From Candidatus Crickella merdequi (GTDB taxonomy: Bacteria > Bacillota > Clostridia > Peptostreptococcales > Anaerovoracaceae), in the NCBI GenBank assembly GCA_018064645.1, contig JAGHUT010000043.1:1-36040 (forward strand): a stretch of DNA of 36,040 bases, read 5' to 3'. The stretch's first letter is position 1. Each line of letters starts with the position of its first letter. A program made the translations under genes and the position numbers. A model generated the notes under the pieces. The model worked only from the letters and a program-made list of their open reading frames with translations. It searched no databases and had not been told where the DNA came from. Positions 15,711-23,760 of this stretch are shown here, piece after piece.

Positions 15711-16862
15711 TTAATTATTCAACATCATCGCAAGTGAGTCATCTCCGAAATATGTATTCGCATTATAGAGGAACATCACTTCATTAACACTTTCAAGGGC
15801 CATCAGCTCAGCAAGATTATCGTAGTAATATCTAGGATCAACCACGACAATCTCCCTGTAATACTGGGACAGGAAAGGAATCATGCTGTTGGCATATGAA
15901 TCCTTGACCAGGAGCAGTCTTCGGTTGTCAGAAGTCGGTGTCTTGATTGTATATACCGGATGATTGCTTCCGCCAAAGACAGTATATGCATCTTTAAGAT
16001 TGAGATTCTCCATTTTGTAGAATGCTGTGGTCTTCTCCTTGGTGTCTTCATAGTATATTACAGAGTGCTTGTACTGTTTTGAATCTGCAGGCCTTGCCAG
16101 TTTAATGGCATCAGCCCTGCCATTGGCAAAACCGCTCTTTGAAGCAAGTGTTCCAACAAATCTATTGGCAACAGGTACAGTCTCAAAGACCATATCCCCT
16201 TTGATTCCCATAATACCTTTTGCATATTTGAAGGCTTCATACGCACCATCTGTTGTCCAGTGATGGTCTGTTCTGTAGTAGACCTGGATTCCATCAGTTG
16301 CTGCCTTTCCAAGAGTATCTCTTACATCAATATTCGTGTATCCGGCAGCAGCTGTCGCCGCAAACATCTCATCCATGTACCTGTTCTGATCCTCAGGCTG
16401 CGCACCATATGGCAGCTTATCGCCCATAATGCTGACTGCATTTGGGGCAAGAAGGAAGTACATCCTCATTTTTGGGTATTTTTTGCGAAAAGCTGCAAGA
16501 GCCTGTGCATCGGCTTCCATTCTATCATCAGTTGGTACGGTAGTATCCTCTATCAGATATCCATCCTGACTCTTCCATACTCCATTTGAATATACAGCAC
16601 CTGCGCTTACATCCATAGCAGTCTTAAGCCTTATGAAAGGACCTCTCATAAGGAACTGGTCATTAGCATAATTCTCCAGCTTCGTCTCAAGACTTCCATC
16701 CATATATTCAGCTACAGAGAATCCCGGAAACTGCTGAAGCGCCCTGTTCTCCGATTCAGAAATCTCGCTGTCAGGAATAAGCGCATTGAAACAGAACATG
16801 CCGATAAGGACCGTCATGAAAACAATTCCCATTATTCTGTTAAAGTTCTTCTTCTCGTTCAT
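15711..16862 (-). CDS. DHHW-family protein (AlgJ/AlgX-like, SGNH-related)
   Basis: A 383-aa secreted or membrane-anchored protein. An uncleaved signal anchor at about 9-28 is followed by the DSEISESENRALQQFP segment typical of the family. The naming motif is in YYRTDHHWTTDGAYEAF (DHHW at 199-202), and LLLVKDSYANSMIPFL supplies the SGNH-like Asp/Ser pair. Such proteins work with MBOAT membrane acyltransferases to transfer acetyl groups to extracellular polysaccharides, as AlgJ/AlgX do for alginate. It is the last gene of a four-gene operon, 18 bp after the MBOAT gene. The acceptor polymer is unknown. Confidence 0.88.
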   Translation of the reverse strand: MNEKKNFNRIMGIVFMTVLIGMFCFNALIPDSEISESENRALQQFPGFSVAEYMDGSLETKLENYANDQFLMRGPFIRLKTAMDVSAGAVYSNGVWKSQDGYLIEDTTVPTDDRMEADAQALAAFRKKYPKMRMYFLLAPNAVSIMGDKLPYGAQPEDQNRYMDEMFAATAAAGYTNIDVRDTLGKAATDGIQVYYRTDHHWTTDGAYEAFKYAKGIMGIKGDMVFETVPVANRFVGTLASKSGFANGRADAIKLARPADSKQYKHSVIYYEDTKEKTTAFYKMENLNLKDAYTVFGGSNHPVYTIKTPTSDNRRLLLVKDSYANSMIPFLSQYYREIVVVDPRYYYDNLAELMALESVNEVMFLYNANTYFGDDSLAMMLNN

Positions 16863-16880
16863 TGCGCCTCTTAGTTCAAT

Positions 16881-18284
16881 TTAGAATCTGAAATACAGGA
16901 ATGGATTGTATGATCCGAATACCAGATATGCAAGAGCCATTACAAATACTGCCATGATAAAGGTAATTCCAAGCTTCTCGTGGGAGTCGCAGAGTTTTCT
17001 AATGAACTCTGCCGGCTTAGGTGTGCTTCCTGCAGTTGCCGCTATCAGCAGAACAATTGAAGTTCTGAGATAATATACTGTTGTCATGTTAGCAAGAGAT
17101 ACACCACCGAGGCCGAACATCATTGCAAGATAATGGAACATCTGTGCCGTATCTGTAATGCTGAAGAAAACCCAGCTTATAATTACAATCAGCATTGTAT
17201 ATACATGCTTCGCCCACTCCGGTAGCTTCTCAATGTATTTGCCAATCAGATACTTCTCAAGAATAAGCAGAATTCCAAAGTATGTACCCCACGCCACAAA
17301 GTTCCAGTTGGCTCCATGCCATAGACCTGTCAGTGACCACACAATCAGCAGATTGAGTATATGTCTCGGCACACTGCATCTGTTACCGCCAAGCGGAATA
17401 TATACATAATCTCTGAACCAGGATGAAAGCGATATGTGCCATCTTCTCCAGAAATCAGAAATACTCTTCGAAATATATGGATAATTGAAATTCTCCTTAA
17501 AGTCGAATCCGAACATTTTGCCAAGTCCAATGGCCATGTCTGAATAACCGCTGAAGTCGAAATAAATCTGGAAAGTATATCCGAGAATGCCTATCCATGC
17601 TGTGACTAGAGACATTCTGCTGTCAGGCAGCAGGCATATCTCTGCAAAAAGTGCTCCAAGATTATTTGCAAGGATTACCTTCTTGCCGAGTCCGATACAG
17701 AAGCGCACAGCTCCCTCTCCGAAGCGATCCATATTGCAGGTTCTCTCATCAAGCTGCTTCTCAATATCCTTGTAATTGACAATAGGTCCTGCAATGAGCT
17801 GCGGGAACAGCGCCAGGTAAAGAGCAACCTTAAGCGGATTCTTCTGAACCTCCACCTTGCCTCTGTATACATCGAAAATATACGAGAGCCCCTGGAATGT
17901 ATAGAAAGAGATACCAATAGGCAGCGGCAATGCTGTGTACTGGAGATGAAGCCCGAGTACAGCATTGATTGTCTCCATAAGGAATCCCCAGTATTTGAAA
18001 AAACCAAGAATGAGAAGATTCATTACCAGGGTGAAAAGCATATTTCTTTTGCCGCTTCCACCCATTTCCTTCTCTCGTGCAATCTGTCCAGCCATGAAAT
18101 AATTGAACAGAGCGCTGTAAATCATCAGGAAAACATATACCGGCTCACCCCAGCTGTAGAACACAAGGCTGGCAAGGAGCAGCCAGATATTACGAAGATC
18201 AAGGCGCTTCGTCGGAATACTGTAATATACGATAACCGTAATCGGCAGGAAGTATACCAGGAAGATGAGACTACTGAATAGCAT
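16881..18284 (-). CDS. MBOAT-family membrane O-acyltransferase (AlgI/DltB-like)
   Basis: A 467-aa polytopic protein that would carry acyl groups across the membrane. Conserved AlgI-type stretches are visible: PIGISFYTFQGLSYI (122-136), YFDFSGYSDMAIG (241-253) and FWRRWHISLSSWFRDYVYIPLGG (His283). The catalytic His323 lies in GLWHGANWNFVAWG. Length and motif order match AlgI-like enzymes better than DltB: there are no other dlt genes, and the neighbours are DHHW and SGNH proteins. Its start overlaps the DUF4358 gene by 14 bp, so it is translationally coupled. Confidence 0.93.
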   Translation of the reverse strand: MLFSSLIFLVYFLPITVIVYYSIPTKRLDLRNIWLLLASLVFYSWGEPVYVFLMIYSALFNYFMAGQIAREKEMGGSGKRNMLFTLVMNLLILGFFKYWGFLMETINAVLGLHLQYTALPLPIGISFYTFQGLSYIFDVYRGKVEVQKNPLKVALYLALFPQLIAGPIVNYKDIEKQLDERTCNMDRFGEGAVRFCIGLGKKVILANNLGALFAEICLLPDSRMSLVTAWIGILGYTFQIYFDFSGYSDMAIGLGKMFGFDFKENFNYPYISKSISDFWRRWHISLSSWFRDYVYIPLGGNRCSVPRHILNLLIVWSLTGLWHGANWNFVAWGTYFGILLILEKYLIGKYIEKLPEWAKHVYTMLIVIISWVFFSITDTAQMFHYLAMMFGLGGVSLANMTTVYYLRTSIVLLIAATAGSTPKPAEFIRKLCDSHEKLGITFIMAVFVMALAYLVFGSYNPFLYFRF

Positions 18285-18813
18285 CCAGAACCACCTCCTT
18301 GTACTTATCCGCCTTATCTGCAGTGCAGTAAATCACATAATTGCCTACCTTCTTTACTGCCGCATTCTTAAGCATCTTAACCTGCTCCGGCGCATAGCCG
18401 CTGTAAGCAGTAATCTGTGATTCGATTCTTTTGCGAACGGCTGTCTCGACACCATCGACAGAGGTTCCCTCCTTAGCCTTAACAACAAGGACCTCATCAA
18501 CAGCAAGAGCCTGAGTGTTTCGGTAATAAAGCACCTGCTCATAATCAGCTGCATTAAGGCCAATGAACTGCATCAGGTCTCTGTCACTCTGATCCTTGAG
18601 AACAGCTGTGAATTCAGTATCAGCCTTCAAAGCCGCGTCAATCTCTGCAAGATCCACATCTTCAGCCTCTGCACCCTTATATACAACGAATAGGAAGCCT
18701 GCCAGAACTGCAATAAAAAGAATTTTTAACAGGAAAAAGCCGAGGCCCTTCGGGTCCCGACTCTTCTTGATGTTGTTCATCTCTTCTGTCATAGGATTCT
18801 TTGTTTCGTTCAT
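18271..18813 (-). CDS. DUF4358 domain protein
   Basis: A 180-aa protein with a cytoplasmic N-terminus of about 25 residues, one membrane helix (about 26-44), and an extracytoplasmic DUF4358 domain. The domain shows YEQVLYYRNTQALAVDEVLVVKA and the C-terminal VGNYVIYCTADKADKYKEVV. The family has no proven biochemical role but recurs beside MBOAT, DHHW and SGNH genes, and this context matches. Its start is immediately adjacent to the SGNH gene stop (TAA then ATG), and its 3' end overlaps the MBOAT start. An accessory role in the acylation complex is inference. Confidence 0.82.
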   Translation of the reverse strand: MNETKNPMTEEMNNIKKSRDPKGLGFFLLKILFIAVLAGFLFVVYKGAEAEDVDLAEIDAALKADTEFTAVLKDQSDRDLMQFIGLNAADYEQVLYYRNTQALAVDEVLVVKAKEGTSVDGVETAVRKRIESQITAYSGYAPEQVKMLKNAAVKKVGNYVIYCTADKADKYKEVVLDAIQ

Positions 18814-19584
18814 TTACATCCCTGCTACTTCTATCATTCTGTCCATCCAGATTGGATAGTATGAAGGTGCTGCGTGAATTCCATCGCCTGCATAGAGATC
18901 AGGATGTGATGGAAGAATATCGGAGATATCAATAAATGTAAATCCGTTGTCTTTGCACATCGCCTCAATTGCAGTATTAAATGTCTTGTAGTAACTGATT
19001 GAGTGGTTGCCCTTTATTGCACCTTCCGTAGGTGTGGAAATACTGCAGACGCAAATCTTTGTATCTGGTGATGTTGCTGCAAAATCGTTGAGAAGCTGGC
19101 TGTATTTTGCAATAAAGGCCTTCTCATCTCCTCCGAAATTACCCATATCATTCATGCCAAAGGCGAAGAATGCAAATTCAGGGAATGTCTTTGCAGCTGT
19201 CTGGAACTGATCATCAGCATACACAATTCCACCGCCCACCTTGGCAGATACCTGTGCCTCTGTCAGCCAGTTGTAAACTGTCAGACCTTCAGTCAGTGAG
19301 TCTCCAAGAATAATTGATCTTGCAAAGGCTCTTCTGTATCTGATTCTCTGACCGGCGGTTGCATCTACCTTTGATGCTCTGTCAAGCTGTGCAACGGCAT
19401 TCTCTATCGTTGCGACCTCTGCAATCTGAAGGGCTTCAATCTGGTTAATATTCTCATTTATCTCTTCGTCTGACACATCAGCCTTTGCATAGCCTCTGCA
19501 AAGGTTGAACATGAAAAACACTAAAAAAGCAGCAACGACAACTGCAACTGCTTTACTTGCTTTTGTTGGAAAAAACTTCTGCAT
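18814..19584 (-). CDS. SGNH/GDSL-family hydrolase, membrane-anchored
   Basis: A 256-aa esterase-fold protein. A signal anchor at about 10-30 is followed by a helical stalk (36-75). The SGNH blocks are all present: GDSLTEG with nucleophile Ser96, the block II Gly in KVGGGI, GMND (143-146) with Asn145, and DGIH (234-237) for the Asp/His pair. It probably de-acylates or trans-acylates a cell-surface glycan. It is the first gene of the DUF4358, MBOAT, DHHW operon and has its own promoter. Confidence 0.9.
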   Translation of the reverse strand: MQKFFPTKASKAVAVVVAAFLVFFMFNLCRGYAKADVSDEEINENINQIEALQIAEVATIENAVAQLDRASKVDATAGQRIRYRRAFARSIILGDSLTEGLTVYNWLTEAQVSAKVGGGIVYADDQFQTAAKTFPEFAFFAFGMNDMGNFGGDEKAFIAKYSQLLNDFAATSPDTKICVCSISTPTEGAIKGNHSISYYKTFNTAIEAMCKDNGFTFIDISDILPSHPDLYAGDGIHAAPSYYPIWMDRMIEVAGM

Positions 19585-19619
19585 TTAAGTCTCCTGTTTA
19601 TCTCTTTAAACCGAAGTGC

Positions 19620-19648
19620 ATTATACATTATATGAGGCTTGTTTTCAA
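19620..19648 (-). promoter_or_regulatory. Promoter of the O-acylation operon
   Basis: On the minus strand TTGAAA (19648-19643), a 17-bp spacer and TATAAT (19625-19620). The start codon of the SGNH gene is 35 bp downstream. Confidence 0.75.
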
Positions 19649-19660
19649 GGAATGGGCACA

Positions 19661-19695
19661 CAAAAAGACCATTTTGATACTATCTCCATGGTCTT
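19661..19695 (-). terminator. Terminator of the copper operon
   Basis: AAGACCAT (19665-19672) pairs with ATGGTCTT (19688-19695). On the minus strand the stem is followed by TTTG. It lies 12 bp past the copZ stop codon. Confidence 0.7.
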
Positions 19696-19706
19696 CCTTC
19701 TTTAGC

Positions 19707-19916
19707 CTACTGGATATCAATTACTGTGAACTCAAGATCCTCTACAGCCTTTGTCAGAATCTCATCTGAAACCTCTGCAGACAGCTCTACTACAGCCTTT
19801 CCTGTTGTGTGGTCAGCAGTCGCTGAAGTTACTCCGTCAAGAGCCTCCAGTGCCTCTTTAACAGCTGAGCTGCATCCATTACACATCATTCCATCAATTT
19901 CGATAGTCTTATTCAT
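19707..19916 (-). CDS. copZ: Heavy-metal-associated (CopZ-like) copper chaperone
   Basis: A 69-aa single HMA domain with the copper site GMMCNGC (Cys12 and Cys15) in the usual first loop, followed by the beta-alpha-beta-beta-alpha-beta layout typical of CopZ. It would pass Cu(I) to the CopA ATPase. AAGGAGG precedes the ATG. It is the last gene of csoR-copA-copZ, 21 bp after copA. The C-terminal loop lacks the Tyr/Lys of Bacillus CopZ, so affinity may differ. Confidence 0.9.
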   Translation of the reverse strand: MNKTIEIDGMMCNGCSSAVKEALEALDGVTSATADHTTGKAVVELSAEVSDEILTKAVEDLEFTVIDIQ

Positions 19917-19937
19917 CTTGTATACCTCCTTATATGA

Positions 19938-22142
19938 TTAATGAATTTGTGCCAGATTAAGTCGCAGTGCGTTCATGCAGACGCTGAAGCTTGACAAGCT
20001 CATTGCCGCCGCTGCGATCATTGGGCTGAGCGTCCATCCTCCAAGCAGTGCAGTATAAAGTCCTGCAGCAAGTGGAATCAGCGCCACATTATAGAAAAAC
20101 GCCCAGAATAAGTTCTCCTTGATATTCTTAAGTGTCTTCTGTCCAAGTCTTACTGCTGCAGCTACATCAGTCAGTCTGCTGTTCATCAGGACAACATCTG
20201 CCGCATCAATTGCCACATCAGTACCTGCTCCGATTGCAATTCCTACATCAGCTCTTACAAGTGCAGGCGCGTCGTTGATTCCATCACCAACCATTGCAAC
20301 CTTGCCCTCTTCCATAAGCTGCTTTATTACATCTTCCTTGCCATCTGGAAGAACTCCGGCAACCACCTGGTCAACACCGGCAATAGCACCGATGTAATTA
20401 GCCGTCTTCTCATTATCTCCCGTGATCATTACAACCTTCTTGCCGAAAGCCTTAAGCCTTGCAACAGCACTGCTGCTGTCTTCTTTGATAGTATCTGCAA
20501 CAGCAATCATTCCGAGATAACGTGAGCCCATGGAGAAAAACATTATTGTTTTTCCCTCTGATGCCAATTCTGCGGCAGTTTCTGCTACATCGGTCGGAAG
20601 ACTTTCTCCCATACATTCCTCAATGAAATCAGCTTTACCGCCTGCAATCTGTCTTGCATAACCATCATCAGTAATAAAAGCGCTTACGCCTTTACCTGTA
20701 ACAGATGTGAAGTCGGCTATTCTTATGTTGGTATTGCGTGAAAGGTCTGTGATGGCTTTGGCAAGAGGATGCTCACTTCTTCCCTCAAGTGCACCTGCCA
20801 TGTCCAGAAGCTCATCCCTGTCTGAATCTTTTCCCGGGATAATGTCTGTAACTCTTGGGGCACCTTCTGTTATGGTACCTGTCTTATCAAGAGCAATAAT
20901 ATCAACTCTGCCTATCTCCTCAAGGGCTGCTGCCGTCTTAAAGAGAATTCCATTCTTTGCGCCCAGGCCGCTTCCGACCATAATTGCTACAGGCGTTGCC
21001 AGGCCAAGCGCACATGGACAGCTTATTACTACTACTGCGATTCCTCTTGTAAGCGCGAAGGCCAGAGGCTGTCCGAGAAGCAGCCAGATAACTGTAACTG
21101 CTGTTGCAATAAGCAGCACTGCCGGAACAAATATTCCTGCAACCTTATCAGCTACTCTTGCTATTGGTGCCTTTGTTGCAGCTGCATCGCTGACAAGACG
21201 AATAATCTGCGACAGTGTAGTATCTTCACCGACACGAGTAGCCTTTGCCTTAATATACCCCTCCCTGTTGATAGTTGCAGCAGAGATATGGTCACCCGGC
21301 TTCTTATCCACAGGAATGCTCTCTCCTGTAAGAGCAGATTCATCAACGGCACTCACGCCATCGATAATGATGCCGTCCACAGGAATCCTCTCTCCCGGCT
21401 TCACAGCAAAAACTGCGCCTGTCTGAACCTTTGAGACATCTACAATTTTCTCCTTCTCCTTTGGTCCTATGAGAAGTGTCGCCGTCTCAGGAGCCAGACC
21501 TATAAGACCCTTGAGAGCATCTGTTGTTCTGCCCTTCGACATTGATTCGAGCATCTTACCTACAGTGATCAGCGTAACAATCATTGCCGCCGATTCAAAG
21601 TAAAGGGTATCGTGAGAGCCCATCATGTTAAAAATACTCCAGATATATGACACTCCGGCACCCATGGCAACAAGGGTATCCATATTTGGAGCGCCCCTCA
21701 TGGCGCCCTGCACGCCTTTAATAAAGAAAACTCTGTTGATGACAAGTACAATTGTACACAGCACCAATTCTGCAAAGGCGTAATAGAAACTGTTATGCTC
21801 CAGCACCTCCGGCACAGGCCAGCCCCACATCATGTGTCCCATTGTCAAATACATGAGCAGGACCATAAAAACAACAGATATTATAAGCATTCTTCTAAGC
21901 TTAGGTGTCTCTTTATCCTTGAGTGCCTCAGCCTGATTTCTCACCATATCGAGTGACGCACCGAAGCCGGCATCCTCGACTGCCCTAACTACAGTATCTG
22001 CCTGGGCCGTTCCATCAACAATCATCGAATTGGTAAGAAGACTTACTGCAACACTCTTAACGCCCGGAACCTTGCTTACAGCAGCTTCAACCTTGGCAGA
22101 GCAAGCCGCACAGCCCATTCCGGTAATCTGATAATGTTCCAT
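19938..22142 (-). CDS. copA: Copper-exporting P1B-type ATPase
   Basis: Exports Cu(I) from the cytoplasm. The protein is 734 aa. One N-terminal HMA domain has GMGCAAC (Cys11, Cys14), and membrane helices follow from residue 84. The actuator motif is LTGESIPVDK (271-280). The membrane Cys-Pro-Cys is at 375-377 (SCPCALGLATP). The phosphorylation site is Asp419 in DKTGT; SEHPLAKAI and GDGINDAPAL complete the ATP-binding domain. I chose the second Met (22142): GAAAGG ends directly against the first ATG (22148), which is too close, but is 6 bases from the second. It lies 11 bp after csoR. Confidence 0.95.
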   Translation of the reverse strand: MEHYQITGMGCAACSAKVEAAVSKVPGVKSVAVSLLTNSMIVDGTAQADTVVRAVEDAGFGASLDMVRNQAEALKDKETPKLRRMLIISVVFMVLLMYLTMGHMMWGWPVPEVLEHNSFYYAFAELVLCTIVLVINRVFFIKGVQGAMRGAPNMDTLVAMGAGVSYIWSIFNMMGSHDTLYFESAAMIVTLITVGKMLESMSKGRTTDALKGLIGLAPETATLLIGPKEKEKIVDVSKVQTGAVFAVKPGERIPVDGIIIDGVSAVDESALTGESIPVDKKPGDHISAATINREGYIKAKATRVGEDTTLSQIIRLVSDAAATKAPIARVADKVAGIFVPAVLLIATAVTVIWLLLGQPLAFALTRGIAVVVISCPCALGLATPVAIMVGSGLGAKNGILFKTAAALEEIGRVDIIALDKTGTITEGAPRVTDIIPGKDSDRDELLDMAGALEGRSEHPLAKAITDLSRNTNIRIADFTSVTGKGVSAFITDDGYARQIAGGKADFIEECMGESLPTDVAETAAELASEGKTIMFFSMGSRYLGMIAVADTIKEDSSSAVARLKAFGKKVVMITGDNEKTANYIGAIAGVDQVVAGVLPDGKEDVIKQLMEEGKVAMVGDGINDAPALVRADVGIAIGAGTDVAIDAADVVLMNSRLTDVAAAVRLGQKTLKNIKENLFWAFFYNVALIPLAAGLYTALLGGWTLSPMIAAAAMSLSSFSVCMNALRLNLAQIH

Positions 22143-22153
22143 ATTCATCCTTT

Positions 22154-22459
22154 CTACTTCATGAGCTTGCCAAGTGTAGCAACAAGCTCATCAATCACTT
22201 CATCATTGCCGGACCTTATATCATCAGCAACACATGTTCTTATATGATTACCAAGAAGAACCTTGTTGAAGCTGTTAAGCGCAGCGTTGGCTGCAGCAAC
22301 CTGCACCAGAATATCAGTGCAGTAGCAGTCCTCATCCAGCATTCTCTTTATACCTCTGATCTGACCTTCAATTCTGTTCAGTCTGTTGACCAGATCCTTG
22401 TATTCTGTCTCACTTCTATCCTTCTTCTTTCCAGAACAGCAGCATTCATTCCCGCTCAT
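22154..22459 (-). CDS. csoR: CsoR-family copper-sensing repressor
   Basis: A 101-aa all-helical DUF156 protein. The Cu(I) ligands are Cys47, His72 and Cys76, with spacings of 25 and 4 identical to those of characterised CsoR. A Cys-rich N-terminus (NECCCSG) is an extra feature that may bind metal. Without copper the repressor should hold the two operators upstream; Cu(I) would release it and start csoR-copA-copZ. It is the first gene of the operon, so it is autoregulated. Confidence 0.95.
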   Translation of the reverse strand: MSGNECCCSGKKKDRSETEYKDLVNRLNRIEGQIRGIKRMLDEDCYCTDILVQVAAANAALNSFNKVLLGNHIRTCVADDIRSGNDEVIDELVATLGKLMK

Positions 22460-22471
22460 ATTTACCTCCGT

Positions 22472-22532
22472 ATACCCCCATGGGGTATTTGTTTTGCAAA
22501 AGCATTATATACCCCCACGGGGTATCTTGCAA
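22472..22532 (-). promoter_or_regulatory. csoR promoter with two CsoR operators
   Basis: Two 17-bp pseudopalindromes, ATACCCC-CAT-GGGGTAT (22472-22488) and ATACCCC-CAC-GGGGTAT (22509-22525), match known CsoR operators. The minus-strand promoter is TTGCAA (22532-22527), 17 bp, TATAAT (22509-22504). The distal operator fills the spacer exactly. The proximal one lies between the start point and the ribosome site of csoR. The operator starts are 37 bp apart. Confidence 0.92.
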
Positions 22533-22540
22533 CACCTTTC

Positions 22541-22575
22541 TTGCAATTAATCTTCTCTCCCAATATAATCGAATT
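22541..22575 (+). promoter_or_regulatory. Promoter giving a probably leaderless mRNA
   Basis: TTGCAA (22541-22546), 17 bp, TATAAT (22564-22569). Transcription would begin 6-8 bases later, at or next to the A of the ATG at 22576. No Shine-Dalgarno sequence is present between the -10 and the start codon. Confidence 0.65.
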
Positions 22576-23760
22576 ATGATTTATGACTATATTGTAATAG
22601 GAGGCGGGGCTTCAGGCCTCATGTTCGCCTCTCAGCTAAAAAATAATAAGTCTCTCCTTCTCGAGGGCTCCCCTTCTTTCGGAACTAAGCTTCTGATAAG
22701 CGGAGGCGGCCATTGCAACATTACTCACGGGGGATCAATCAAGGATTTTGTTGACTGTTATGGGGAAGCAGGCAGACGCATCAGAACCTGCCTCTACAAG
22801 CACAGCAATCTTGAACTTATTAAGCTGCTCGAAGATAACGGAATAGCGACATATGCCAATGAAGAGAATAAGATTTTTCCCGTATCTATGCGAGCCCGCG
22901 ATATTCTTGACCTCCTGATAAGTAGAGCAAAGGCAAACGGATGGAGTCTTCACGCCAATGCAAAAGTAAAGGCCATTACAGAACAGGGCGAGACGATACT
23001 TGTTCACACCGAGGACGAGACCTACGAGGCGCGGAGAGTTGTAATCGCAACAGGTGGAATAACTTATCCAAAGACGGGTTCTGACGGTTCTATGTTTGAG
23101 ATACTGAAGAGCCTTGGAATTGAAGTAACAGAACTGCACTCTGTTCTGGCGCCGCTTACGCCTGAAGGCTATCCGTACGGAGAACTGGCAGGAATCGCTT
23201 TTCCTGATGCTGTTGTAACAACAGGTACAACGAAGAAGGACAGGCACACATTCAGAGATGCCCTGCTTTTTACCCACAAAGACCTGTCAGGACCTGCAAT
23301 TCTCAATATTTCAAGATACACTCCCGAGGGGACAGAATTCTCCATTAACTATATTCCTGATGTGGAGGATCCTTTCAAAGAGCTGGTGGCAGCGGTTGCA
23401 TCAAGTCATGCAAATTACGCAAATATTGTTGCAGATACTTTCGGAGTTCCTAAGAGATTTGCCGAGATTATCGTTTCTCGTGCTCAAGGCACAAGAAAAG
23501 CCACCGCTTCACGCGATGGCATATCTCTTAAATGTATTGTCGAGCTTCTCACCAATGACCGCTTCATCGTAAAAGAACGCGGAGATAATGGAATGGTAAC
23601 CATGGGCGGCGTTTCACTGAAGGAAATCAGCACATCAACCATGGAGCTTAAGAATCATCCTGGAATCTATGTTATAGGTGAAGCTCTCGATGTGGATGGA
23701 ATAACAGGAGGCTACAACCTCCAGTTCGCTTATTCCTCTGCAATGGCAGCTTCGTCGTAA
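22576..23760 (+). CDS. BaiN/HI0933-family FAD-dependent oxidoreductase
   Basis: A 394-aa flavoprotein annotated variously as BaiN-like or aminoacetone-oxidase-like. The FAD dinucleotide loop is at the very N-terminus (YIVIGGGASGLM), followed by GTKLLISGGGHCNITH, an internal VVIATGGITYPKTGSDGSMF, and the C-terminal VIGEALDVDGITGGYNLQFAYSSA. The substrate is not defined for most members; bile-acid dehydrogenation (BaiN) is only one proposal. The start is fixed by the FAD motif; earlier in-frame ATGs run through the CsoR operators and are rejected. Its last 31 bases overlap the end of argH on the other strand. Confidence 0.88.
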   Translation: MIYDYIVIGGGASGLMFASQLKNNKSLLLEGSPSFGTKLLISGGGHCNITHGGSIKDFVDCYGEAGRRIRTCLYKHSNLELIKLLEDNGIATYANEENKIFPVSMRARDILDLLISRAKANGWSLHANAKVKAITEQGETILVHTEDETYEARRVVIATGGITYPKTGSDGSMFEILKSLGIEVTELHSVLAPLTPEGYPYGELAGIAFPDAVVTTGTTKKDRHTFRDALLFTHKDLSGPAILNISRYTPEGTEFSINYIPDVEDPFKELVAAVASSHANYANIVADTFGVPKRFAEIIVSRAQGTRKATASRDGISLKCIVELLTNDRFIVKERGDNGMVTMGGVSLKEISTSTMELKNHPGIYVIGEALDVDGITGGYNLQFAYSSAMAASS

